A stretch of 64,000 nucleotides of DNA, from the NCBI GenBank assembly GCA_020310875.1, contig CM035407.1:219971753-220035752 (forward strand), written 5' to 3'. The position numbers and the translations under genes were made by a program. Below the pieces are notes generated by a model. That model searched no databases. It had not been told where the DNA came from and was given only the letters and a program-made list of their open reading frames with translations. This document shows, piece by piece, positions 31,632-44,641 of the stretch; position 1 is the stretch's first letter, and each line of letters opens with the position of its first letter. This DNA is from Ceratopteris richardii (lineage: Eukaryota; Streptophyta; Polypodiopsida; Polypodiales; Pteridaceae).

Positions 31632-33999
31632 ATATGTCTGTAGTAGACTCAGATGTTTGGTAACTTGATAGTGGGGCAACCAAACATATTACCTTGCAGC
31701 GCAGTTTCTTCACTTCACTTGAGCCTGCCCTATAGGGAATACTGTCATATGCGCCAAAAACTCCTCTTATCCTGTTATGGGAGTTGGTAAGATCATTCTG
31801 ACTACAACTGATGGTAGTTCTTTCACTTTATCAGATGCTTTATTTGTGCTAGGGATCAAGAAAAATCTACTATCAGTTTCTGCATTAGCCAAGATTGGCT
31901 TGGTTGTGAAATTTGTTGATGACAGATGTACAATTCATGATCTATCAAATGCGACATCATTATTGCTTCTGACATTTTATGTCGTGGGCTGTATAAGCTC
32001 ATAGACTATGAAAAATGTATGAATGATTCAACATGTGCAGTACATGATTCTCAGGCTATGTCAGATGCAAAGCTTTGACATGCACGCTTTGGTCATCTGA
32101 ATTTTGCTAGTTTGCTATGCCTGCAGAATTTTGATATGGTATCCTCTTTGCCCAAACTTGAGGAACCCCATAAACATGTTTGTGAAGGCTATATTTTGGG
32201 TAAAATGTAGCGTTCCTCCTTTCTAAAAGATGGTTCAGTTCGAGCTACTCAGAAATTGTAGCTTGGTCATAGTGATGTCTGTGGTCCTATGCATACATCC
32301 TCTTTTGGAAATTATCTTTACTTTGTGACTTTCAGTGATGATTTTTCTAGGCATGCATGGATATATCCACTCAAAGCAAAGTCCGAAGTGTTCTTTTTGT
32401 TGGGTACAATTCTGAAAGCAAAGACTATCATCTGTATCATCCATAGACTAAAGACATTTTGGTTAGCCGTGATGTTGTTTTTGTGGAAGATGCTATTCAG
32501 CCTTTACTTTCATATACAAAGGAGACATCTGTTAGCTCCAAAGACATATATGATACTTTGCTGCCTCTTTTTACAAGTGGACATCTAGTGATGGTCCTAA
32601 TGAGGCAACTTCTCAACCATTGCAGGTTTCATGTGATGATGCAAATCATTCCGTTTCTGGTGCAGATTTGCATGATGCACTTGATGAGAGAGTTGATATT
32701 GAGGAGGGAAAAACTATGCCAAAATGGCTACTCTAGACTTTGCATGATTACAAATTAGATGCACCTCTGTCATACCATACTCGTTTAGGCTCTCATGGTA
32801 CCTTTTTTGCATCAAATTGCTAGGCTATGGCTGCCTCTAGTCTCTGTGATGAGACCGAGCCTATTTTGTTTGATGAAACACAAAATTATGAACATTGGAT
32901 GGCTGCAATGCAATCGAAATATGATGTTATCATGAAAAATGGTACCTGGTCTTTATGTGACTTGCCTCTTGGCAAGAAGGCCATTGGCACTAAGTGGGTA
33001 TATAAGCTGAAGCATAAACCTGATGGAGCAGTTGACAGGTATAAGGCTTGGCTTGTTGCAAAGGGTTACACATAGGAAAGAGGCATTGATTTTGATGAAA
33101 CCTTTGCTCCGTCTTGCCGAAAGACTATTGTTCGTAGCATCTGTGCACTTGCAGCTCATCATGGTTGGAATGTACATCAGTTGGACATGAAAACAACATT
33201 TTTGAATGGTGACTTGCATGAAGAAGTGTATGTTTTCTAGCCCCGTGGCTTTGTGTAGAAAGGGCATGAAAACGAGGTGTGTAGGGTAAAGAAGGCGTTA
33301 TATGGTTTAAAGGAAGCACCACATGCTTGCTATGAAAAGATACATGCTTATCTGATTGCACATGGTTTTAAGAATAGTCCAACTAAAAGCACCTTATATG
33401 TTAAGCATGCTAATGATGTGCTTTTGATTATTGTTGTTTATGTTGATGACATGATGCTCACTGATCCTCATGAGAAGCATATTGCTGATTTCAAGGTTGA
33501 TTTGCATGCCTCATTTGAGATGTCTGGTTTGGGGCATTTGCATCATTATTTGGGCATTCAATTTATGCACGTTGATGGTGGAATGGCTTTGTGTCAAATG
33601 AAATATATTGACACATTATTGCAGTATTTTGGCCTTGAAGACTATAAACCTATTGCCACTCCTATGGAGGCAGGTTTATGATTGAGTCTTCATGATGTTG
33701 GAGATGCATTTGATGTTGTTCTCTATCAGTAGGTTGTTGGAAGCTTGATTTAATTATGCATTACTCAGCCAGATATTCAGTTTGCTATCTCACAGATGAG
33801 CAGGTTTATGCATTGTAGAGGTGTCAAGCATTGGTAGGCAATTAAGCACATATTTAGCTACTTGAGTGGTACCTAGCTACTTGGGTTGTTTTATCCCAAG
33901 GGGGGATCACTATGGCCAGATTTGCATGCTTTTTTTGACTCTGATTGGGCTGGTTGCTATGACACTCGTGTGTCCAATAGTGGTTTTTGCTTCATGCTT

Positions 34000-36900
34000 A
34001 CTTGTTCTAAAAGGAGATGAATCTTCCACAATGCCTACCAAAATCACTTTCCCTTAGATGTAAACATACTCTGTACGTTTTGGCTAGTACAATGGGTGGA
34101 TTTCTTGCTTGCGATTTGTCTTCAATAAAGAGATCAATCTCGATAGGCAAGATTTTTCTTTTAATCCCTATCCAATCATTAAAATGGTATAGGTGGATTA
34201 TCTATTTATTTTGTTAAGAGTAGATAATACGCTTTTTATTTTTGGGAGAATTCAAATAACTTATTTTTACATAGTTTTGGGGTTCCACTTTAAGAGACTA
34301 AAGCCCATAAATATTAGTATAGTTTTTGAAGGCTTTAATTGGTAGAAATATATTTTACTTGTTCCTCCAAAATAATCAAGATCTTTACAACTACATCCTA
34401 TAATGGAAATTCATAGTGTAAAGGATCCCACTTATCTTGAAGGTTACAAGGATTTATATTAATGGATTATTCCCACCAATTTTTCAATCTTCCCATTGAT
34501 ACTTAATCCTTATGGATATTTAGTTGGATCTCAAAACCTTAGGTCTTCTCATGTTTAATGATTTATCCATGGATTTTGGTTGGGGATCTAGCTTTTATGC
34601 TTCACCTAGGAAACCATTTTACCTAGGTATTTACTGTTGGAATCCATAACTTATGTTGTGTTATTCCATGAAGCATCAAGATATCTTTAGGATTTGCTTT
34701 ATAACTCTTCCAAAGCCACTTAGTATTTTTATTTCTAAAATCCTTATGGTTTGTGAAAGTCTTCAGTTACATTAGACTTCCTTGAAAACTTCAAATCCTT
34801 GAGAATTTCATATAGTTTGGAAGATGTAATGAAAGAAGTGTGAAGCACTTGAATATCGGGAAGTAACCCAAGTTTGTCTATTTCTTGCACATCCTTTACT
34901 TTGTAATACCTTATTTGGTCTTTTTAAAACATGAGGTATGGGTTCTTGGGAAGCTCTCCCCTTCTTAAAGAGTTTTCATCCTCAAAAAATGCCTCAAGGT
35001 ATATTGATAGTTGTGCTCTTTCGATTACTCTTTATTAGAGTTTAAAACAAATTATCTATTTCCAATCTTTCATTATTCCCCTCAATTAAAAGAACCATTC
35101 ATAGATTTTTTTTTTTCCCTTTCCTCGAAGCTTCTTGAACATACTTCCTCTAAGTTCAAGCTTTGATTACCCATAAATATTGCATTCCATATTATCAAAT
35201 CCACTTCAGTGGTATTGTAAGCCTAGAAGTCCCATACTATTTGTCTTACATTTCCACTTCAGAAAAGGAAACTAATGATTGAACAATGGCGTCAATCCTT
35301 CTTCTACTCTAATTAAGTCAGATCTATTACTTTTTAGACTTTTTAATTCCATTCAATAGAAATTATGGTGCTCGTTTGAAAATGGAATCTCAACTTACCA
35401 AGTTTCAATTTCAATTACAGATTGAAAAGATTGAATCTTACGGATTGGATTTTCAATGATTCCTTTGTTCACATGTATCTTGAAAGACCGTTGTTATGTC
35501 ACCTGATAATAGAGTTAGTTTTTTATCTTTAAACTAGATATTATCTCTTGGAAGAATCACCAAGCTTAGTGTTTGACTTTTAGGATACGAAAAATGGTAT
35601 GTTACAACCCTTGACATTTACCTTTTCTTCAGGCCTTCCATTTTCTTAGAAGAGTTATGTAAAGGTCAGTTCTTTGTTCTCAAAAATTGAGAAATTCCTC
35701 AAAGAGAGGAATTGATACTTCCATCTTCAAACACTATATTTTTCCATATTTTCTCTTCCTTAAAACTTGATAGTAATCACTCTATGTTACCATTAGTAAA
35801 TTGTGGTTTAAGAAGAAGATTTTTTTGACTTATCACTTAAGTCTTTGGCCTTTCTGATCATTCACGCCATGGGTTTACTCACTTTGAAATTCCATAAGAG
35901 GCCCTTTAGGCTTAATCTATATTGCTAGTATACTTATTACTTGGATTATAACAAGTTAGCCATGTAGAAAGTGAATGGTAGTTTTAATATAGCAAATTGG
36001 ATCTTCTACCATTATTGTTGTAACTAAAGCTTAAATAAATTGAATCTCCCTCTAAACCCAAAAATGCATGTAATACCTTTCATATGCATATGTAGTGTAT
36101 GCCAAAATTCTTACACCTTTATTGGAAGAGGTGTAACATGCGTAAGGCTCAGAAACCAAAACCCTCTTTAAAGCATGCAAAAGTTCCAATTTTGAAGTTT
36201 TTCCATTCAAAGTTGAGTGCAAATTTTCCTTGCATCTTTGTATATGCAAGTTGCTATAATGCATCACATGCATTCATCCTAACCATGACCGTAATTAGGA
36301 ACAATCAATATTTCTTTCCAAAACCATATGAACTTGATGCATAATGCAACCCATTTGCATGACTAATTGTGTATGTGACCATGCAACTTAGGCTACTTGA
36401 ATCTATGCATCCATTTCCAAATTCATGTCTATAATGACATGCATTGCATGTTCTATGGTTTGTAATGAAAAGAAAAGGGTGTGAATACTTATGTCGAAAT
36501 CAAGCTTCATCCATCCCTTGATAAGATCAAGTACTTCCATTGGATGATATAGGTTTGGCCCATCCCATCTCTTCCATTGTTTACATTATTCTTGGGTATT
36601 TTTGATACCGTGCTCGAATGTGCATCAACTTTAGAAATCATGCATCCATGCATGCAATAAAGGGTGCAATCTTTAACCCTAGTCATGTACATGTTACTTT
36701 CTGCTTGGAAAAGGGACCTTTCAAAAGAAATCATGCTTTTTTTTTTAATGCATGCAATAACATGCTACATAAGAATTTCCTTTGTGCATGATAATTTTAT
36801 GCACAAAAGTTACACGATATTAATCCCATCATGTACGAAAAACATAAAAAATAAAGAGAGAACATAGGTGAAATAATACTCAAACCTTTTTCTTTGATGC

Positions 36901-37744
36901 TTCTTGTTCTGAGCTTTTCATAAATTTATGGTTTTGACGTATCTCTTGAATGAGTTCCCTCCTTCTCTTGGAGCGTCTTGAAGGATTATAAAGTGCTCCA
37001 AAGGACACTTGACATAATGCATCCATTCATGCAATAGAGAAATAATAGTTATTAGAGCCCCGGGAGGCTTTTAGATTCCTTATTGGGGAAGATAAAGATC
37101 TTCAAAATATCTTAGAAGTCTATATTTATGTATGACTTCAAAGATGAAGTAAATAGGTGATTATCATTTAGTGCAAGAACTCTCTTGAGTTCTTCATGCA
37201 ACTAAGAGGAAAGAACATGGCTGTAAATAAATGAAACCAAGAGAGAGGATGCTTGCAGACACTACTCGGAGAGAACTATCTACGCACTTCACAAACAATT
37301 TCAACACCTTTATGTATTAGGTTTGGCTACTAGTAGATCAATCATGAGAGGCCACCAACCACTTTTGGGTGAGGGAGAGGGTTCAAGAAGATAAAGGAGC
37401 TCTCGAATTGTGCTAAGTTCCATAATTTTATCCTCCAAAATACCACAAACAAGGATCTTTCTGTGATTGTAGTTGTTAAGAGAAAGAGAACTAGAACATT
37501 CTTCCCTTCAAGTGAAGAGAGGGAGAGCAGTAACTTGTTGGGTGCTCTTTGCTCTTTCCAGAGTTTCCTTGAGCAGCAAGGCAATGTCAGAAAGAATTCC
37601 CTCTGCAGAATACAGACATGCAAAATTAAAAATTTCTTTACCCGATTAAAATCTCTAATTTGAACTCAGATATGATTTTGCCAATGATGATGAATCTTTT
37701 GTACTTTCGACAAAGAAAAAAACATGAAGAAATATTTAGCTAAA
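34000..37744. other. AT-rich intergenic DNA, no gene seen
   Basis: No recognised protein, LTR or RNA gene. The stretch about 36060-37030 is strongly enriched in ATGCA/TGCAT words. Short open frames here show no family motifs and are interrupted by low-complexity sequence. Confidence 0.6.
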
Positions 37745-38480
37745 TAAGTGTGCACGATGTTGTGATGTGTGCCCTTATGAGCTTATTTGTCTTTGTTTGT
37801 GTGTGCATTTCTATATGTGGATATGTTTATGAATGTGGATGTGGTATATGCGTCCAATTATGTATGTGGATGTGTTTATGAATGTGGATGTGTTATGTGT
37901 GTGTATTTCTGTATGTGTATATGTTTATGAATGTGGATGTGTTATGTGTGTGCATTTTTGTATGTGAATGTGGTTATGAATGTGGATGTGCTGTGTGTGC
38001 ATTTTTGTAAGTGGATGTGTTTATGAATATGGATGTGTTATGTGTGTGTTTATGTATGCGGACATGTGTTTTTTACGTGTGATTGTAAGGTGATGTGTGT
38101 ATGTGAGTGAAAGGATGTGTATGTGTTTATATGTATGTGTAAGAATGTGAGTGGATGCATATTAATGTGTTATGTATATGTGAATATTTGTGTGTATTAA
38201 TGTTTGTGCTTATGTATGTGTATGTGGGTATTTGTGTGTATTAATGTATGTATTTATGAACGTGCATGTTGGTATGCGTATGTATGAATGAATGTAATTA
38301 TGTATGTGTATGTATAAATGAATGTAATTATGTATGTGTATATGGGTATGTATGTATATTAATGTATGTGCTTTTGGGGATCTGCGAGAGACAATGTGCT
38401 AAACATGCTATGTGTATATGTTTATGTGGGTGTCCTATATGTGTGTGGATGTGTAATAGTTTGTGAATATGTTAGGTAGC
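37745..38480. repeat. Degenerate TG-rich minisatellite
   Basis: Units of about 45-60 bp built around TGTATGTGGATGTG and TTTATGAATGTGGATG, becoming shorter TGTATGTGTATG-type units toward 38480. Similar in base style to 1-474 but with longer units. Confidence 0.9.
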
Positions 38481-38765
38481 ATTGCAGCTTTCATAACTTA
38501 AATAAAATTTTGATAAAAAACAAAAAGGACAAAACCCTAACCAAATTAGAAAGTATAAAAACCATTAAAATTAAAAAGAAGAAAACATAAACAAAATTTT
38601 ATTAAAACCTAAAAAGAAGTTAAATTAAAGGAAAAGAAGTAGACTAGGAAAATCAAAATGAAAAAAAAAAGGAGATGCTAAAGAGCATTGAAAGATAGTG
38701 AAAATTGAAACAAAAAAGTCATTAAGATAGTAAAGAAAAAATCAAGAGAAAATCTAGCATGAGTT
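38481..38765. other. A-rich stretch, no gene seen
   Basis: Plus strand rich in AAAA/AAAG runs; nothing else recognised. Confidence 0.6.
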
Positions 38766-39060
38766 CAAACCTCTAGGTTAAAAAACCTAGAGCAAGATTC
38801 AAACTCTAGACTTAAAACCACAGAGTAAGATTCCAACTCTAGCCTTAAAACCCTAGAGCAAAATTCAAACTCTAAACTTAAACCTAGAGTGAAATTTAAG
38901 GATCTTGACTTAAACTTAGAGTCAAACTCAAGGATGCTGACCTAACATAGAGTGATATTCAAACTCTAGACTTAAAACCCTATAGTGAGATTCAAACTGT
39001 AGACCTAAACCTAGAGCAAGATTCAAGGTTCTTGAATCCAAATCCTAGGTTGAGCTACAA
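38766..39060. repeat. Minisatellite with 33-37 bp unit
   Basis: About eight degenerate copies of a unit like ATTCAAACTCTAGACTTAAA followed by ACCCTAGAGCAAG. The CCTA words are part of the unit and not telomere repeats. Confidence 0.85.
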
Positions 39061-39890
39061 GAGTTTAAATTCCAACCTAGGTGAGTGACCGTGAGTGGCA
39101 AAAGCAAAGTCGATTAAAAAATATTTGAAGCCTAGAAAGTGGTACAAGACTCTAGAATGAATTCTAGATTCAATTACAAGAATCCTAGATTCAATTACAA
39201 GAATCCTAGATTACAAGGGCAAAGGTGATTCAAACATATCCAAAATCCTAGAGAGTGGTTCAAGATTCTAGATCCAAAAACCTTAATTGGGTAGCAAGAG
39301 TCTAGATTTACACCTAAGGGAGTGGTTGAGAGTCAAATGTTTAGAAAAGCAAGCTTTATCTTCTTTCTTGGCTGAGAGTGCAGGTGAGCTCTTCTTTGAG
39401 TAGAAGCAGTCACCTCGGATATTGTCTTGTACTCTAGGGAAAACTAGCGAAAAGAGATGGAGGAAGTATTTAAAGGGCTGATGATTGAAAAGCAAGAGTA
39501 CTGCAAGTCATTGTGGAAGACAAAGGAAAATTTACATGCTTAAGTGTTATCGAGTGTTTATATACATTTGAGGAACAAGCATAGATTCAAGGCTTACCTG
39601 ATGATATGCTTACACAATAATTTGAACATGTAGTTTTTGGATCTATCCTAGGTGCAATACATATGCATGTAAGCAAGAAGTAGGATGATTTTAAGAAAGG
39701 ACTACATAATATTTTTTAAGGATTTCCATCAATGTAGTCCGGATGGGTTTCTAAGATGGACTGATTCTCCTAAATACACAATACCCCTCACTCACTTGTT
39801 TAATGACTTCATGATGAGATTAGCTTAGTTTCCCTAGGTTGATTGTGATTCATTGAATCCCAATCTCGTGATTCATTTTCTTAAGATCCA
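39061..39890. other. No gene seen; short repeats then possible element leader
   Basis: A two-copy repeat AATCCTAGATTCAATTACAAG lies at about 39160-39215. GGAAGTATTTAAAGGGCTGA near 39462-39480 resembles an LTR TATA region, which would suit a 5' LTR of the Gypsy-2 remnant that follows, but no LTR ends are visible. Confidence 0.35.
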
Positions 39891-42800
39891 TATTCTTGAA
39901 AATAGGGCAGAGGTAGAGGGAAGGATCAAAGAGCCAGGTAAGAGATATGGACTAATAGATAATTGGTAGACTGAGATTCTTAATTAAAAAATGGAGAATT
40001 GAATGACTATGTAGGCATCTCTATCAAAAGAAATGGCTAGTTTATGGAACAAGGTGTATTCAATGGGTTACCAAGATCCCCAATCTAGTTACTCGAGTAT
40101 AAATAACATAAATCCAATGCAAGGAAATTGATGCAAGGTATTTTTCAAACATTTATGATGTCACAAGTAGCTCCTCTAGTATGACCAATAGCTCAACAAT
40201 ATCCTAATCCTCCAATTTAGCTATTATATCAAAGAAATGCTAGAACAAATGAGAGATGTTGAACAAGAGTTCAAAGATGTGTATGATGTGATGCACAAAA
40301 GAAATTTTCCTATGCATACGAGGAATTGAAAGAATCCAAAGAGCATCAATTGGTTGTGGATATTGACAAGAAGTTGTGTAATTCAAAAACCTGAATTCTC
40401 TTGCCTGTAAACTAGGGGAAGGGAGGAATGAAGAGATTGTATGAAACTTTGTGTGCCATAAATGTGAGTACATCTATAGTGAAACTAGAGCCACGAGAGG
40501 CTATTGAACAAGACATAGAAAGATCTCCGTCTCAATCAAGCTACTCAATTGAAGCATTGGTGAGAGCTCAAGATATGATAATGTAGAAGACTACCTGGAA
40601 GTCTCTTGTGGATCAATTTTTAGTCTACTCACACTTTGAAAATGTAGAAGAAAAGAGAAGACATGATGAAATGTAGGAGGAAGTGGAGCCTAAAAAGGAG
40701 AGTAACAAGATTCCAAACTAGAGAGGAGGAGGAAAAGAATAAAAAAATGAAAACAAAGTACAATATGATGAGTTTACCACTACTCAAGAAGAGGCAAAAA
40801 GATGAGAGATACAAGAGGGCAAGAAGCCAATCAAAGAGAATCAAGGAAAAAAAAAACATTTGAAAAATCAAGTAGGAGATAAACAAGTGTCTAGCAAAAA
40901 ACAAGATTCTACAGAGAAGAATGAAAATATTGAAGAAAATGATAAACAAAAGATAAAAAGTAAGAAATCTCCAAAAGTTGTATTAGTCTCATATTTGAAA
41001 AAGAAAAATGATACAAAGGAGATTCTAAATGATATATTATTGAAAAGTCAAGTAACGATGGCATTGGAGCAAGCCTTTTCAATTGCAAATCCTGAATTCA
41101 AAGATAGTTTCTTATAATCGATTAGAAGAAAAAGATTCCCATTGCCACATGATGTTCAAATGGAAGAGTCACATGAAGTTACTTAGGTAATGAACAATAA
41201 CCATGAGTGATTCATTTGACGATGATGAAGATGAAGTTGAGACATCGAAAGTGAATAGAAATTTCCCTGGTTCAATTTCACATGATGAAGGCGCGAAGGA
41301 AGCTGAGAGGCAATTTAACAAGAGCTTTGGGCAAAAGGAATGCCATAAGTAACAATGAAGATAGAAGATGAACGAGAATCATGTTTAGTTTTAGCATTGG
41401 TTGATTCTAGGCCATAGATAAATGTGATCTCAAAGAGATTGTTTGATAAATTTTGATGGCCAATTACTAAAGAGCATGGTTGGAGGATGATAACTGCAGA
41501 TAATGGATCAAGGATTGTGCTAGGAGTATGTGCTAATGTTCTTGTGGAAATAGGTGGGTATCGAAAGAATTTCAGTTTTTTGTCCAAAACAAGTATTCTT
41601 ATGAGGCTATTTGTGGGCAAACATTTACAGCCAAAATGCAAATAGAAACAAAAGTGATGGATGAATGATCAAATTATGCACTAATTTACACAAGATATTG
41701 GTCTCTGTCTTTCCAAGTAATGACAAATTGTCTAAACCATGGAAGAAAAAAAAATTGCAAAAAGAACTCTATTATCTCTTATGATTATGCATGTGATGAT
41801 AATGTATCAATGAGAGAGTATGGAGCTTACTTAGACAAGAAGCTCTCCTAGGATCCACCGTTAAGTGAGACAAACGTGGAATGTGGTTTGATGTCTTGCA
41901 AGATCATGTACATGTTTTTGAGATTTTTTTGTTTATTCATGAAAGTTAGATTACGATATCTTTAAGTAGAATATATTTCAAATAAATCCAAAAAAACTTA
42001 TGAAAAACATTATAAAAATTTCTAATGATGAACGAATTGAGAATGTTATTGAATTGACAAGTAGTTATACTACAATAAAAGAGTTTTAGAGAGCTCTCTA
42101 AGAAGAAAAGAGATGCGAGACTATGATGCTCAATTCAATTGATGAGCTCAAATTGATTGCTATGTTTTTGAATGAGCATGAAGTGAAAGTTGGTAAAACA
42201 TAAGAATGTGGATAAGAAAGTAGAACCAAAATAATAAAAAATAATGAGAAAACTAAAGCAATTATTAATCAAAGCTCCAATTTTGAAATGTGTGGACTAC
42301 TTTGGATAGAAGCCTATGATTTTGAGTGTTGATACTAGTCGTATTGGTATAGGCTGGGCCATAGGTCAAGATGATGATAAGGAGCAAAGGTACACAACTC
42401 GCTTTGGTTGAAAATTTGCATGACACTCAGAAGAAGTACCCATAGATTTAAAGAGAGTTATGGGGACTTGTGACAACTTTGAAAACTGATAAAGAGTATT
42501 TTATTGGAGTATATGTAATTGTTGAAACCGATTATCTTCCACTGATTGAAATTATTGCAAACTGCTCATCTCTAGATATTGCAATGCTCTTTTGAATTTC
42601 TTATGTGAAATTTATAAATCGAGCTTTTGTACATATAGTTGGGAAGTTAGACATTATTGTTGATATGCTCTCATGAGTAAAGCTTGATGATGTTTCATAT
42701 GATGAACGATAGAACGAGAGACAAATATGATGAAATATGATTCACAAGTGCTCGACTACAAGAAATTATGAGATAATGAATATGAGGGCGAATAAATAGA

Positions 42801-44290
42801 GATTAGAAGTTAGACACTATTGTTGATATACTCTCACGAGAAAAGTTTGATGATGTTTCATATGATGAAGAAGTGATAGAAAGAGAAATAAATATGAATG
42901 AAATATGATCCACAAGTGTTCGCTTATGAGCAATCCCGAGATAGTGAATATGATGGTGAACAAAAAGAGAATAGAAGTTATTTACATACACTGAAATCTT
43001 TTTTAGGTTGGTCTACAAATAAATTTAAGACCATCAAGAAAAAGTCTTACAACTTTTTTCTAAAGAATGGATTTAATGAGAGACACTCTAAACAAAAGGT
43101 AAAGAATCCACAACGTGTTTTAGGCAAGAAAAGTCTTCAGGTCAAAGTAATGAGAGAGGTGCATGGGTAGGTCATAAGAGGTTTATCGTGATGTATGAAA
43201 GATTAGAGAATCCTACTGATGGTCAAGAATATATGTGAATGTTCGAGACTTTATGTGCACTTGTGCCACTTGTCAAGTTCATTCCTCACTTAGGAATTCG
43301 GAACCTTTATATCCAACTTATCCTCCTTGTATTCATTACAAGTGGGTAGTGCAGCTTGTAACGATGCCCAAAGGCATTGATAAGATGAGGTATATTGTAT
43401 TGGTGAGAGAAGCCCTGAAAAACATTGTGGAAGGTCAAGCCCTCCATTCCAAAACTACTTATGATGTACGTAGATCTCTTCTTGAAGAAGTGATGTTGTG
43501 ATTTGGGTGTGTCAAAGAAGTAACTGCAGATCAGAATGAATTGGATGCTAGGGAGGCAAAAAAATTCCTTGATCGATATGGAATTCAATTGTTTTTCACT
43601 ACTGCCTATAACCGAGAAGCTAATGCTAAGATTGAGAGAGCTCATCTTGCTATTGTGAAGAAGATCTCAAAGGTCTACAATCGAGACATAAAGTAGTGGA
43701 CTAAATATATTTTGCTTGGATTATGGGTCAATAGGATGGCATATACTAGGTCTATAGGTTTTATGCCTGCAAAAGTAATGTATAGTCAGAAACCAATTTT
43801 CCCTATCCAAACTTAGATAGTGATGTAGTTGATGTTACCATGGAAAGACAATCTGACAAGAGAAGAAGATAAACAATCATAAACCAATTTTCCCTATCCA
43901 AACTCAGATAGTGATGTAGTTGATGAGCTGATAAAGAACTAAACAATTCAAACAAGGTAAATAAAAATTTAAATGAAGATATTCTAAAAGTAAAGGAGTC
44001 ACATTTAAAGAACAAGATATATTTTGATAAAACACATCAACTTAGGCTTCACTAGATAGAAATTGATGATTGGGTATTATTATATCATAATAATTTTTAT
44101 ACTCAATATGATGCAAGAAGAAAATTAACAAAACGATGGTTTGGGCTATATATGGTTGTGTCTGTTCAAGAGAAGAATGAATTGAGAATATGAAGTTGAA
44201 TGAGAGATGCTTGCATATGAGGACATTGATGACGAAGAAACTTATGCAAATCGTTTGAAGCTAAACATTAAATCCAAGTTGTTATACATA
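39890..44290 (+). mobile_element. Gypsy-2, strongly decayed Ty3/gypsy element (fossil)
   Basis: A second, unrelated gypsy family. Visible parts: a Lys/Glu-rich gag-like stretch (about 40240-41110, ending MALEQAFSIANPEFKDSFL), a retropepsin area (LALVDSR then INVISKRLFDKF, about 41390-41450; GWRMITADNGSRIVLGVCAN after it), RNase H (ILSVDTSRIGIGWAIGQDD at about 42320-42380), integrase zinc region (CTCATCQVHSSLRNSEPLY near 43258), integrase core (VTADQNELDAREAKKFLDRY near 43520; YNREANAKIERAH near 43605) and C-terminal tail (KRWFGLYMVVSVQEKNEL near 44135). I could not find a reverse transcriptase. Two local tandem duplications lie within it (about 42646-42976 and 43788-43927). Many breaks, clearly more than fifteen; no LTR pair seen. 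The family recalls DSGSE-type gypsy elements with a GIGW RNase H motif. Confidence 0.7.
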
Positions 44291-44446
44291 AAGAGGACTT
44301 GACATTTTCCCTCCATATTCATGGAGAAGCTTTGATGCATAAACCTGGTAAGACTCAACCTTACTCATAAAAAGTCTCTTTATGATGACTTAAAATCAAC
44401 GTGCTTAAAATTTATTTCATGGGAGGGAGAAAGTTTAACCTTCTAT

Positions 44447-44641
44447 GTGGACATAGTGATCACAATTGCGTCTCGAGCTTTTGCAAGGATTAAAATACAT
44501 TTCATGTGGCCTATTAGAAACAAAGGCATGGCCGAGGTCGTAAAGCCTTCCGCTGAAGGTATACATATCCCACATATCGATTCTAAAGGAAAATCCTTTC
44601 AAAAGCTTCAGTTCTTCGCTGTTATCTTCGCCTTAAACTAA
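44447..44641 (+). CDS. Small open frame, 64 codons, unidentified
   Basis: Starts MDIVITIASRAFARIKIHFM and ends LQFFAVIFALN. I do not recognise it. It sits at the start of a GC-richer island between the Gypsy-2 tail and a foldback element, with base composition unlike the AT-rich neighbours. It may be a chance frame, or a relic of transferred organelle DNA. Confidence 0.2.
   Translation: MDIVITIASRAFARIKIHFMWPIRNKGMAEVVKPSAEGIHIPHIDSKGKSFQKLQFFAVIFALN

Larger units (their letters stand above)
29103..33999 (+). mobile_element. Copia-1B, Ty1/copia element lacking its 3' end (fossil)
   Basis: 5' LTR at 29103-29328, primer site TGGTATCAGAG just after it, then gag (about 29681-30720), protease (about 31650-31860), pre-integrase and part of integrase (about 32030-32400), RT (about 32820-33680) and RNase H up to about 33999, where homology to Copia-1A ends. 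No 3' LTR is present. TRIM-2 (30725-31631) sits inside it. It is reduced, with well over ten breaks, and older-looking than Copia-1A. Confidence 0.88.

Noticed and set aside
37342-37663. Overlapping open frames of 66-93 codons on both strands
   Set aside because: No recognisable domain, start context or neighbouring gene structure; likely chance frames.
38766-39060. CRISPR-like array or telomere repeat
   Set aside because: The units are degenerate and contiguous with no unique spacers, and CCTA words occur only as part of a longer unit.
40629-40949. Minus-strand 106-codon Phe/Leu-rich frame
   Set aside because: Antisense of the Lys/Glu-rich gag-like part of Gypsy-2; hydrophobicity arises from reading its A-rich coding strand backwards.
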